Shown here: positions 12,256-22,995 of the stretch, one piece after another
How positions within the stretch are numbered: the stretch's first letter is position 1
Layout of the letters: each line of letters starts with the position of its first letter
From: Plantago major
Lineage: Eukaryota; Streptophyta; Magnoliopsida; Lamiales; Plantaginaceae
Direction of reading: 5' to 3'
Length of the DNA stretch: 64,000 bases
Assembly: GCA_026545765.1 (NCBI GenBank)
Contig: CM048842.1
Coordinates: 25,272,667 to 25,336,666 of the forward strand
Position numbers and translations under genes: made by a program
Notes under the pieces: model-generated
Databases searched by the model: none
Told to the model about the DNA's origin: nothing
Seen by the model: the letters and a program-made list of their open reading frames with translations, nothing else

Positions 12256-14390
12256 TCAGACAACACACATACCAAGAGACTTCCTCAATCTGAAGAGTCT
12301 CTCACTATATAAGGATTTGGCAAATAAATAAGCAAACATATATGTGGTTTCTATATATTCTATTATAATTGTTCTAGATATGCATGTGTCACTCAGATAA
12401 TCACAGAACATTTGGAGGGTGTCACTCTTTAAACCATAGTAATGTAACATATGATTAAGCCATACTCTCAGGGTTACACAACTTCCTACTGCTATGTTTT
12501 CAGGCTCAGCAGTGGAAACAGACATGCACTTTCGTTTCTTATTGTTCCAAGAGACCTGATTATTACCTAAATCAGAACACTCACCACTAGTGAATTTTCT
12601 GCCGTCTAAATCTCCGGCATTGTCGGAATCACTAATCCCAACTAAGTTGGAGTTATTATCTCTTGAGTAACATGTGTCCAAGTTAGTTGTCCCAGAGATG
12701 TACTACAAGATCATCTTGACAGCATTAAAGTGAAAAATGAGAGGATCAGCCTGGTACCTAGCACAAACATAAGCTGCATATATAAGGTTAGAATGGGTCA
12801 CTGAAGGACTCAACAAGCTTCCTATCATGGACCTGTACAGTGTAGTTTCAACATAGTCACCAGTATCATTCCTTGAAAGTTTAGAACATGCAGACATGGA
12901 AGTTTGCTAGGATTTGAACTTTTGAAACCGAATCTCTTAGACAGATTCCCAGCATACTTCTCCAGGGAAGGAAACAGACCATCATGTTGTTGTTTCACTT
13001 GTGGACCAAAATGTTAGCTCTTCAATCATACTCATCTTGAATGTACCTGTTATAGAGCTAACAAAGAAAGGGGATGTGGTAGACATACACACATATAATT
13101 TTACCAAGTGTCGATAGTTGACTTGAGTCTTACCCCAGGTGTGTATTCCATCAGTTGGATTACCAATCACTCGAGTGATAGGAAGATCCTTTTTGCTTCC
13201 GAAGGATGGATCTTGTCTACCTCCTGCATCACCTACCTGTTCTTCTGATTCAGCATATAACTCTTCTGGTGTATGAAGAACATCGGCAGGTGCAGTGCAT
13301 ACACCGGTGTCTTCTACTTCATTGTTCTCAGGTGTGTGTGGAACACTACTGGCTGAATCAGCTTCTCTTCTTTAAAGCTCTTGAGCTAAAGTTCATGGGT
13401 TCACTGCTCTAGGTATAAGGACATATTCTACTTCTCTTGTACCTATTTCAACAACAAGTTATCCTGCAACACTAGTAGAATCATCAAGTACAACATTGAC
13501 TGACTCCAGAACGGTCTTTATCCTTGGATTATAAATCCTGTAGAAAAGACAGTTTAGGGAGTAGTCAACACAAATCCCCCTTTCACCCCAAGGGTCAAAC
13601 ATACCTAAGCAAACACAACCATTCAGAATATAGCAAACACAACCAAGGATATGAATGTAATTCAAGTTGAGTTTCTTATTCTTTTGCAATTCATTAGAAA
13701 TGCCAGATCTCAAATAGACCCTGTTAATGATGTGATAAGCAGTATTCCAAACTTCAGACTGGTGTCTCTTTATGACCTGTAGAGATTTTAGCATGACTCT
13801 AACCAAATCCTGTAAAGTGCAATTCTTACACTCAGCTATCCCATTTTGCTGAGGTGTCTTAGGAGCAGAGAACTCAAGATATATACTATGAGTATCATCA
13901 ATTGGCGCAAGTTTCTGGTTATCAACTTCATTGCCATGATCAGACCAAATACAATTCACATAACAGCTATACAAGTACCAAATACAAGCATGCAATGTCC
14001 TAGAAGTATTACAAGTTTCAGATTTCTCTTTGAGTATTTTAAACCACATGTACCTGGAGAAATCATCAACAATTACAGATGCATAACCCTTTTTATCAAG
14101 ACTACTAACATCAATTGGACTCCTAAGGTCCATACGTAGTAGCTGGAAACACTTGTCTGTACATGTATATGCATCACCTGACAACACTTGAACAAGTGTA
14201 TGGGATACCCTGGAATGTTTCCCATTAGGCCACTTTCTACAAATGACCTTACCAGGGTTGCTCAGTTTGGGAATGCGCAACACTGCCTTGCACTTTACAG
14301 ACTTATCAAGATTACCAACTTTCAAAAGATTACAGACAACATGATCATTAAACTTATAACAGTTATCATTTTATCTAGTGCCTATCATTA
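12256..14390 (-). pseudogene. Copia D pol remnant, reverse transcriptase core deleted
   Basis: Minus-strand pol of a copia element only distantly related to A and B. From 14325 downwards come a GAG-pre-integrase remnant and an integrase core with VIVDDFSRYMWFK, IWSDHGNEV and KTPQQNGIAECKNCTL. The integrase then runs into a linker near 13460. Between about 13130 and 13000 the frame jumps from the start of the RT region to MSMIEELTF, a block that normally lies after the catalytic YVDD motif, so the RT palm is missing. RNase H follows (VCARYQADP near 12760; GISDSDNAGDLDGRKFTSG near 12640). Stops and frameshifts are scattered throughout. It is not functional. Confidence 0.8.
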
Positions 14391-14805
14391 GACAACAATT
14401 GGATCCATCAAAGTGTCATACTTGTGAATGCTTTGGTCATTATTCTTACGAATGTGCTAACACTCTTCGAAATAAGGGAAATTCGTATTGGGAATCTGAT
14501 GAAAAGATTTATTTCCTTATTGGAGACCAAGAGAATCTGTGAAGAGAATATTAAGGAGATATACTTGGGAAGATCATCTGTTATGAACAAGACAAATCTG
14601 AATATTCCCAAGTATATGATTGGCGGCTGAAGCAAGAAGGAAAGAGATCGAAGATGAATGAAAATGTGTGAAGCAAGAAAGAAATAAGGAAAGTAAATAT
14701 TGCAAGAAGAAACACTTTCCTTGTTGAAGAGAAAAGCTTAGGAAAAGATCCTGTGGAAGATATCGAAGAACATTCAAGTCGAGATCTGATGCAGCAAACA
14801 AAGGA
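14391..14805 (+). pseudogene. Inverted scrap of a copia gag zinc knuckle
   Basis: On the plus strand, 14410-14540 encodes KCHTCECFGHYSYECAN, a perfect C-x2-C-x4-H-x4-C zinc knuckle. It continues in frame to a stop at 14539. The type resembles nucleocapsid knuckles of large plant copia elements. It faces opposite to copia D on its left and the gypsy gag on its right. It therefore marks an inversion or a separate insertion with ends near 14390 and 14805. Confidence 0.6.
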
Positions 14806-14807
14806 AC

Positions 14808-15098
14808 TTACCTCCACCCCCGTGGCACACCTCCTAGAGTAAATGGAAAGACCTTCCTGCAAAATTGGCATTCACTCAATCCCCTCTTGGGAATTTCTGA
14901 AGTGATTTGCTCAAATTCTTGCAGGAATATCAAGGCGTTCTCCCCACATATCCCCATAAATGTGGGTAACAACATCAGATCATTCTCTGTAAGCTTGAAC
15001 TCTTTCGCTTCCGGTTCTAAGAAAATCGATTGTCCTGGTTGCACCACCATGGGCATCATGAGTGATCTCATTGACACCATCGATGACCTACAAAACAA
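14808..15098 (-). pseudogene. Ty3/gypsy gag fragment (Athila/Tat-like)
   Basis: Minus-strand frame of 96 codons, just inside the primer site at 15251-15275. It contains IFLEPEAKEFKLTENDLMLL, then FMGICGENALIFLQEFEQI and a C-terminal VFPFTLGGVPRGW. This is the usual start of the Athila/Tat gag, where residues after the second block form the retrotransposon gag domain. It stops abruptly at about 14808, where the inverted scrap begins, so most of the element is lost. Confidence 0.7.
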
Positions 15099-15250
15099 TC
15101 ACAACACCAGAACTAGACCACTCTTAGCACCGTTAGTACCGTTAGTGAAACAATGGTAAAAAGTTAGAGACTAAGGACCTTAACAAACAGACTTGCTCTC
15201 AAAACACAAAGTACCGAGTAAACTAATCTTTAAAACACAAACTAAGGAGT

Positions 15251-15275
15251 TATGTCCCCGACAGCGGCACCAAAA
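15251..15275 (-). other. Primer binding site of gypsy LTR at 15279
   Basis: The minus strand reads TTTTTGGTGCCGCTGTCGGG, the TGGYGCC...CGGGGAC type of primer site used by Athila/Tat gypsy elements. It lies a few bases inside the LTR. Confidence 0.8.
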
Positions 15276-15278
15276 ACT

Positions 15279-16521
15279 TGGTGCGTCAAATCAAGTCCTT
15301 AATTTATAAAGCCAAGAGCAATATCAAGGATCACTAGAAAATCACGTAGTGAGTTGATAAGTTGCCCCGAGTGTCATTCTTGAAGGACTTAACTAAGCTT
15401 GTCGGTGTTTTATAGTACTAGTGTCTAGAATTGCATCTTACAACTTCCAATTATTTTCTTTCGCAAATCCCACAAAGATCAAACAGCAAACACGGGTTTG
15501 TTCTCAATTAAAGGAGACATGGGATGGTGGTTTCATCAGGAGCTAGCTAGTAAAAGGATAAAATGGAATACACGACTTTTGAAAGTGAAAACGTTTAAAC
15601 AACGTTGTAGAGTCTTCAATTCTACTAGTGGACGTTTGTAGTCGAAGGCGTTGGGCTTAAATCGTAATTAACCTTGAGCTTGCGAATCCCTCTTGTGAAT
15701 TTTGGGTATCAGAAAACAATTGCTAAAACTTTGAACTAATCAAACGATTTGCAAGAATTCAACAAACGAAGAACAGTGTTTTCATCCAATGTCCTAGACT
15801 AGCATGCTCAAGATTTCACCACCAACCCATGGGTGTTGTTTAGCTACTCATATTCATGTTGTCACAGGCAAGAAATATGATAAACGTAGGCATAAACATA
15901 CAAAAGAATGTAACAAAGAGAAACGATACAGAATTACCCAATAACTTTGAATAGTGAAGCTCCAATGGATAACAATGGTGAAAGTACTGGTTTACAGGAA
16001 GAAATATTCAGCTAAATGGTTAACAGAGAGTCCAAATTCAATCAGATGGATGATTCTTGGAACCCTAGACCTCTAAAAATCTTCCAAACTATTGTGTGAA
16101 TGAAAAAGTGATGTTTGAGTTACAAAATTTGGAGTTTAAAATGCCAAAATCAAAAAAATAGCCTTGATTCGTGATTAGAAGGCGATCGCCTCCGGCTCTG
16201 GGCCTTGACGCAGCGATCGCCCCGCTCCTCCTCGGGCTCGATTCCGTCTTATTCTTCCGTCCTTGACCCATTTGGCATTCCGAGAACCTTCATGGCATCT
16301 ATTTGAAGTCTTGGATCTTGTGATCTCCGAGAAAGTGCATTAAAATGCATTGTTTTGACTCCTTTTCTTCATGAAAAGTACCTAAAATCTGGAATTAAGG
16401 TGGAAACACAAGAAACCCAAACAAAATACAAAATATATACAAATAAAGGAAAAACAAGTCTAAAAGTTAGTAAAAACAAGGTAAAAAGAACCTAATGCGT
16501 TGTCCTAAAAATGCCTCATCA
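15279..16521 (-). repeat. 5' LTR of Athila/Tat-like gypsy (minus strand)
   Basis: On the minus strand this 1243-bp segment starts TGATGAGGCATTTTTAGG at 16521, a start shared with the gypsy LTR at 51083 (TGATGAGGCC), and ends GCGCACCA or similar at 15279, next to the primer site. No second LTR is in the window, so a target duplication cannot be tested. The flank at 16522 reads ATGCT. At 16180-16240 it holds GC-rich GCGATCGCC repeats. Confidence 0.75.
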
Positions 16522-17459
16522 ATGCTCTCACCGGTGGTTACATTGAGAGTGTGGATCTAGACCTGACAAGAGCGTGATGACTGTGACATCGAGTTTGATG
16601 ATAGGTCTCTCAAAGGTGTCATTGCAGTATTGAAGCAACAAGCACAGCAACAAAAGGCCGAAGTTCACCAACAAGTTTAATCGGAAAAAAGTCTATTTTA
16701 ACAACTCTGTTTGCATCTGTATAAAAAAACCCTGAATGAATGTTTATTGTAATGTTTTTTACTATGAGAATAGATGTTTTAAAACCTTTGAATGACTGAA
16801 GGTTTCAAAATTGTAATGACAGATGTCTCAAGTAGCTTATTTTAAGCTTGTTTATTGATATTTTAATGGCATCCCTGAAACTTTTATACTTGTTTAATGG
16901 TGGTTTAATGATATTAGAATGTCACTTAAAACTATAATAAACCATCTTAAAAACTACCATGCAACTCCTTAAAACCATCACACCTTTCTTAAAAATTAAC
17001 AAAAGAGATTAAAATTATAATTGAAACATACAATACTGACCCACTAAAACCATCACATCATCTCTTAAAACATTAATAAAATACGTTAAAATTGTAACTA
17101 AAACTTTCAATGCTAACAACTTAAAACCATAACATATCTATTAAAAGCATAATAAAAAATGTGTGTCTTGATGGTTTTTTAAGAAAATTAGTCGGTCAGA
17201 CCGCTTAAACCCAAAAACTGCAAAAAACCATTAAAAAAAAAACATTCACTTTCTTATTTTTTAGGAAAATCTTACCTTTTTCAAGAATTTGGGATAGCTC
17301 TACCAACAGTTTGCAACTTGGTTTCAGGAAGCACCGCATGTGGAATTGTGTTGGGACTCTGAAAAGGATGCATAGGCTAGGAATCGGGGACATGGGAATG
17401 TCTTGGATCGAGACCAAGGTTGGGGACTCGGGGGCTCAAGAGTGATTTGCTCAGAATAA
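16522..17459. other. Unassigned DNA between gypsy LTR and Mutator-like element
   Basis: No complete gene is seen. At about 16590-16680 the plus strand has a short open stretch ending KQQAQQQKAEVHQQV and a stop at 16678-16680, which could be the last exon of a host gene cut by the LTR insertion. The call is weak because the rest of the gene is not visible. Most of the remainder is AT-rich. Confidence 0.3.
16969..17170. repeat. 76-bp tandem repeat, about 2.6 copies
   Basis: TTAAAACCATCACA-type blocks start at 16969, 17045 and 17121, an exact 76-bp spacing, with diverged AT-rich bodies. The last copy is cut short near 17170. Confidence 0.75.
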
Positions 17460-17469
17460 ACATACTCCC
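17460..17469. repeat. Target-site duplication, left of Mutator-like element
   Basis: ACATACTCCC, identical to 19747-19756. Confidence 0.92.
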
Positions 17470-18807
17470 GGGGAAAAGGCAGATTTGGTCAAATTCTTTG
17501 GGGTCATTGTGACGCGCAAACAGCACAATGTAATCGTTGGCAATTTTGATCCGGAACTATTTAAAGTTGGCAAGTTTCATACAAAATCGGCTGAGGTGGC
17601 AGTTTTCTTGATGAGTTGGCAATGAAACCACTCTTTCCGCTCTTAGTCAAAAAATTTGACTACAATATCACAATTTGACATACACATCAGCTGAAAATAA
17701 AAAAAAAATGAAAAAAAAGAAGAAAAGAAATGCCAACAGTCTCTTCAATAGCCAAACGGCTATTCCCAAATCAAACACAACACGATTCCACACTGTAAAG
17801 GAAGGGAAAGAAGAAAATTTGGAGAAGAGAAGCCGCTGCCTTTGTTAATCGTAATGCCGTCACTTGGAACGAGCTCTCTGTAGTTGACGAGGGTCTCTTC
17901 AAACAAAGATGGATAGAATAGACATGCCACGGAGGACAGAAGTACTGCCAAATTCCATGTAAGCAAGAAAGGAGTCCCTTAGGCTTATTAGCTTTAAAGA
18001 AAATATCAGGATCTAGAGAAAACCCCAACAGAAATCACTCAAATAGGTTGACGATTCATTTCATGATATATCCAGCAAATGCATTCTTTTTTTTTTCTTT
18101 CTTTTTTTTTTTGAGAATCAAATGCATTAAATTCAGCAACATACAATCTGAGCTAAAAAAAAATTAAGCAAACAAAAGCCTAGTAAGCTTATATCTAACT
18201 CTAGATGTTCCAAAACAAATTATAAAGTTACTAATTTCCTTAGAGGCTCTAAATCCAACTACACTTGCTCTGTTTCAGTTAATTTTTCTGATCTTCATTC
18301 CTAAATAACGTTTTCGCAAAACCTCCCAAAATCTCAGTCCACCAGATCGCTTCAGCCCTTCATTTCTCATCTCTTTGTTGTTTGACTAACCAAATCATAG
18401 CTGGCCTACTGCATAAAAGGTACATACATCTTTGGCATAGCCATTAAGACTCATACAGTATGCGAAAACTAAAATGCAATGAGTGCAAAATCAATGCTCT
18501 CTGTAGAATTTGGATACACACGCACACGGTAAGATCATTAGTTGGCATCAGTAGTTGCCACTTATAATCAAATGGAAACTTTGCAACCCAACAAAGTCAC
18601 ATTCAGTTCTTGGAGTAATTTCATAAACAGTAACACTACGCCTTGTTGCAATTTCTCATATAGACAGGGCACATGACAAAACGGTGAGCAACGAACAAGC
18701 TATCAATCAACCATACAAACATAATTAATAGTAAATTGGTAAGAATTAATTCTACTATAAAATTTAGAAAGAAATCAAGTGAAGTGTTTGAGTAAGAGAA
18801 AAGAGAC

Positions 18808-18975
18808 CTGTGGGGGAATAGCGTTTGAGGGCAGATTTCAAAGTGGTTGACGAAAAATCTGAGCTGCTGAGAAGCCTTTCCCCGATCTTCCAGGAATGGA
18901 ATTGCAGATCAGATACCAATTCCTCGGGCCATACCCATCCACAAGCTTCCGCAACAACCCAAAATCGAGATCACT
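18808..18975 (-). pseudogene. Captured R2R3-MYB fragment inside the Mutator-like element
   Basis: On the minus strand the frame reads LLRKLVDGYGPRNWYLICNS then IPGRSGKG. This matches the second half of a MYB R2 repeat (family form: KLV..HGPRNW.LIS.SIPGRSGKSCRLRW), closest to subgroup 22 (MYB44/70/73/77-like) in memory. After GRSGK the frame decays and the recognition-helix residues SCRLRW are not preserved. The stretch ends with CAG/GTCTCT at 18808, a possible donor site. It cannot make a working DNA-binding domain by itself. Confidence 0.65.
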
Positions 18976-19135
18976 ACAATAAACAGATCGAAACTCGCCG
19001 ATTAAACTCAGTAAACACATTCCACATCGAGTTAACTCAGTCCACACAAATCAACCAGAAGTAAATCTAATTCTCACCCGATCGGATGATTCAGCAACGA
19101 AATTGAACGGATTGAAACAAAAGTGAGACACTTAC

Positions 19136-19285
19136 GAAGCAATTGTCGTCAATGATGAAGATATACTTCTTCTTAGACACAAAAAAAGCCGAAGCAACGG
19201 CACCATACCTATCAATTCTCACTCTTTCGCTCGCGCCTCAAGTTTTATTGATATCAGTGAGGTTGTAGAGCTTACCAGCCGCCAT
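19136..19285 (-). pseudogene. Captured UDP-arabinopyranose mutase (RGP) fragment
   Basis: Fifty codons on the minus strand, from an ATG at 19285 to a possible splice donor (TTC/GTAAGT) at 19136. It reads KLYNLTDINKT, a stop, then GASERVRIDRYG and FFVSKKKYIFIIDDNCF. The order and spacing match the reversibly glycosylated polypeptide/UAM family (form: ELYNRNDINRILG...CFGF.VSKKKYIFTIDDDCF), including the aspartate-rich motif, where the third D has become N. An internal stop and the short length show it is a transduced fragment, not a gene. Family comparison is from memory. Confidence 0.65.
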
Positions 19286-19746
19286 GGATACACCTTGAAG
19301 AGCTATACGAACGAATTGAAGTGTACCGACATATCGATATTCCTGGGATGGGATTGAGGTGAGCCGAAATTCGCACCACGATCAAAGCCTAAAAGAAAGG
19401 ATCGAGCTTTCTAACATAGTCACATAGCCCGAACATCTTGAGCAAGAATGGACCCTTTGGTGGGCGAGATATGTAAGGTAGAGGATGAAAGAAGAAATGG
19501 AGGAGAGAGATGATCGGTGGAAAAAGGAAAGAGGGGCGGAAGTGTATGTCAAATTGTGATATGGAAGTCAAATTTTTTGACTAAGAGCGGAAAGAGGTTT
19601 TCCGCTAACTCATCGAAAAGCCACCTCGATCGATTTTGTATTAAACTCGCTAACTTTAAATAGTTAGGATCAAAATTACGCTAATTATCATTGCTTGTCA
19701 TACACACAATGACCCCAAAAAAGTGGACCAAATCTGCCTTTTCCCC

Positions 19747-19756
19747 ACATACTCCC
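19747..19756. repeat. Target-site duplication, right of Mutator-like element
   Basis: ACATACTCCC, identical to 17460-17469. Confidence 0.92.
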
Positions 19757-21865
19757 ACATGCAAAACTAGAGATTTAAGTGCTTCCATATTTAGCTAAGG
19801 CATCTGCCGATTCATTGTACTCTTGGTACACAAACGCTAATTGTTGGGTCCAATTATTCCATATACAAAGTGCCCAACTAACTAATAAACACGGACTCAG
19901 ATAAGGAATATTATTTACAAAATTTTCGATTCCCCTAGAGTTAAAACTTAAAATATGTAGATGAGATTATATATATATATATGTGTGTACATTGATTCAA
20001 GTGTAGTTGTTCAATTGTTATTCACCCGTGTCGGGTGACCAAATTTGTCATGTTACACATTAAACTGATCAGATCCGATGTAGTTGACAATGACGGACAT
20101 AGGCACTACACATAAACCCATCCTCTTCAACACAACATACCCTCCTGCACCAGCTTCTTCCTTTCCACCAATTTTTTCATCCCTTCCTATCTCCGATTCC
20201 GAAATGTTCGCTTCTCCGGCTTTTTGTTGACCCTGGGAAAAAGAAAAACCGAAAAAATGTAAACTGTACTGTACCTCAAACTCAAAGTCAAATGACGTTT
20301 CAGCTACTACAATGTATACTTAATGATACGTTGTCAAAAGTTTAGCTGCAAATGTTAACTCCAATTAATGGAAATTCCACATTTTGGTTCAGGTTGGGTT
20401 GCTCACAGAAACTAAAACTTGGCAGATTTTCACTAATTTAAATTGGCACTAGTAATTAAGAAGTATAAAAAACTTTATTAGGAAAATATCTATATGACTA
20501 TATAAATAATTAGGAGAACATACACTATGGCTGGGTGGTTGTATTATTATTCCAACACTATTATTTGCATAATATGATATAAATGTGAATTGTAATTACT
20601 ATTATATAGTATATAATACAAAAACTTTATGCAGGTGTGACGAATTTAAATCTTATTCGCCCAACTTATATATAAAATTTTAATTATCGTCTGATATGTA
20701 CATGTGTCACTTTTAAGTAGGAGGTCAAAGGTTTGAATCCCGCTGACGTGATTTTCTCTCTTTTATTTATACTCTGTAATAAAAAAATTTAAGTGATACT
20801 AAAACCTTTAATAAAAGTGTTCACTTTGCACGGATGTTGGATAGTGTTAAGTTTTTCTTTAATTATACGTGTCAACACTAGATCAACTCTGGGTGTATTT
20901 TCTATATAAAAATGTTAAATTATTTCACTATTTTAAATTATTTATAGATGAAAAAATAATTTTTAAATTCAAAATATTATTTTCAAAAACAGAAACAATT
21001 ATTAAAAATTATGTAAAAAGTTAAATTATTCAAAAGATTTATAATTTTATTTGTCTTATAACTTTTTTTTAAAAATTAGTGGAAACATAACATCATCCAA
21101 CCTTTGTCTAAAGTTCAAATTTATACTAAAATAAGTTTTAGTGTGATTTCAAAACAAAAAGATTTAATGGTGCAATCTCAAATTGAACAAAAAGTTTTAT
21201 TGCAAAATAAAAATTTTCCTAATAAAACAAATAACCTGAGAAACGAAATGTTATAATTAACATGTGAACCTAGAGAAGAAACAAAAAAGAAGACTAGCGA
21301 AGGCAATAATGGTGATAGTTTCTGAAGTTTAAATAAAACGAAAAGAACAAGTTGATAGTTCTGAAGTTTAAATTCAGATGAAAAATACGTTTGCCGGCCA
21401 TTTGCATATAATTAAGAGAAAAAATAATTGTTTTGCCGGCCAATAGTATTGTAATTAATGGTGTGTGAAAATTAGAGAAATATGTACAATATTTGGTAGG
21501 TGCAGTGGAATCAACTGGAGTATACTATATATATAACTGTTGTACATATATATAACCGTAAATCCTTTGAACACAAGGCTTTGTAAATATAAATCAATCT
21601 ATTTTATACAACATGTATATATATCAATATAATTCAATTTTGTGATGTACAGAAAGAACGAAAACTGAGTATTGGTTAGACTGAGGTGTCATTAGTTCAA
21701 ATCATTTTGAGTGATGACTGAATTCTAGATTAGATAAATTGATTAATACATTTGTAATGAGATTGACAGATCGAATAATATATACGTTGAGTAATACTAC
21801 AATTGTAATATTGATATTCTAAAATTAAAAAAACAAAAACGAGTATTAAAAAAGTTTCATATAAA
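19757..21865. other. AT-rich host intergenic DNA
   Basis: No supported gene. Two short stretches have a pol III B-box-like GGTTTGAATCC (near 20729) or GTTCAAATC (near 21693) with no clear A box at the right distance, so they may be SINE scraps at most. TA dinucleotide runs lie near 19970-19982. Confidence 0.4.
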
Positions 21866-22452
21866 TTATTTCTTATATACCAGCTGAAGATGGCCAAAAG
21901 TATCTGTTCTTTTGCAGTTGACATCCATCTCCTTCAAACTGCTCACCTAATTCATATGAATGAAAATATACTTGTAAATTACTACAAATTAAAGACTAAT
22001 TAACAAATGTATTTCAAAAATCATTACCAATAAAAAGTACTACGTACTTAATATAAATCTTTGAAAAATAAGCAAAGGGATATAAATTGAAAATAATGTT
22101 AAATAAAAGAAGAAAAAACGTTAAAATATAATGCCTTCGCAACAATAAAATTAAATTGGAATAATGAATCGATAACCTTGGGGCTATTTACAGGAGAACA
22201 AGCAGTATCTTCGAGATCATCTTCCTTGACAAGGCTACTCTTATTCTTGAAATTCAATCTCTTCAACAAAGGATTAGCATTTCCATTGAAACCATTCCAT
22301 GCAGCATCAGAAACCATGGAAGAATTATTAATACAGGATGTGTTTGCTTTCCGGTTCAACGAAAAGTCATCCAAGTAATCTGTCCAGCCGCTCTCCTCCT
22401 CTTTTACGTCTTCGTCTTCGCGACCAACGTACATGTTCATGGATGAACTCAT
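21866..22452 (-). CDS. VUP-like (vascular-related unknown protein) gene, two exons
   Basis: Predicted protein of 118 residues. Exon 1 runs from the ATG at 22452 to 22177 (92 codons, phase 0) and ends CCCAAG/GTTATC. The intron (22176-21947) ends TTAG, and exon 2 (21946-21866) ends with a stop; splicing on to a third exon at the GTATAT near 21880 is possible. Exon 1 carries EEESGWTDYLDDFSLNRK, a serine stretch with SSMVSDAAW, a basic block (LLKRLNFKNK) and LEDTACSPVNSPK. These blocks in this order are what I remember of the VUP family, whose members affect vascular development and hormone responses; no domain of known activity is visible. An upstream in-frame extension lacks an ATG. It is the only intact low-copy host gene seen here. 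Confidence 0.7.
22176..22176 (-). other. First base of the VUP-like gene intron (donor GT)
   Basis: The donor reads AAG/GTTATC on the minus strand; the matching acceptor, ATTAG/GTGAGC, is at 21947. Both flanking exons stay open in phase 0. Confidence 0.55.
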
Positions 22453-22728
22453 GGAGCTGTAAGGAGAATTGAGAGGAGGCAGCAAAATGGAAGAAGAAGT
22501 AAAGAAAGGAGAGTTTTTGTTGCAAAAAAGTCTTGTGATTATTCTGATTAATTATTTTGATTGGAATCAAAGAATATACACGAATGAATAGTCAGAATAC
22601 ATGGGACCCACCATGTGGAATTTTCGGCTTCGTTTGGGAGTTGAGGCAGTTAAGATAGTTGGGAAGCAAGAACGCAATTAACTATGATAATGACGGGTGA
22701 AAAGGTGATTTCAACCAACTCCTATAAA

Positions 22729-22956
22729 ATTCTCCCTCACTCACCGTTTTAATTACCCGTAGATCCGAACATAAGTTTTAATAGAAAAGTAAATAAAATA
22801 GAAGATATAGTAATAAAGTAGAAAAGAGATTGAATAAAATATAAGAGATAGTGAATAAAGTAGGAGAGATATTTTCCACTAAAATGATGAATATAATTGA
22901 AATTGGAACTTCCCAAAATAAAAAGCAGAAAGTTGAATTCGACACGGATGGAGTAT
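22729..22956. repeat. Possible Stowaway-like MITE remnant
   Basis: The left side starts CTCCCTCACTCACC and the right side ends ACGGATGGAGTATA, loosely complementary to each other and to the CTCCCTCCGT ends of plant Tc1/mariner MITEs. The middle is AT- and purine-rich. The ends are degenerate and no clean TA duplication is seen. Confidence 0.35.
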
Positions 22957-22995
22957 ATTATACAACTTGTTGCTACCGATCATCGATAATATGAA

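Larger units (their letters stand above)
17470..19746. mobile_element. Mutator-like element (Pack-MULE type), 2277 bp
   Basis: The two ends form long terminal inverted repeats: 17470-17685 and 19542-19746 are inverted copies with some mismatches, both starting GGGGAAAAGGCAGATTTGGT. The 10-bp sequence ACATACTCCC is present immediately outside both ends (17460-17469 and 19747-19756) as a perfect target-site duplication. Long inverted repeats with an 8-11 bp duplication identify a Mutator-superfamily element. No transposase is visible, so it is non-autonomous. It carries pieces of at least two unrelated plant genes, which is the definition of a Pack-MULE. Confidence 0.9.

Noticed and set aside
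19389..19571. Minus-strand open stretch at the right end of the MULE
   Set aside because: Overlaps the terminal inverted repeat and has no family motif; chance frame.
20720..20745. tRNA or SINE from the GGTTTGAATCC box
   Set aside because: No matching A box or cloverleaf, so neither a tRNA nor a confident SINE.
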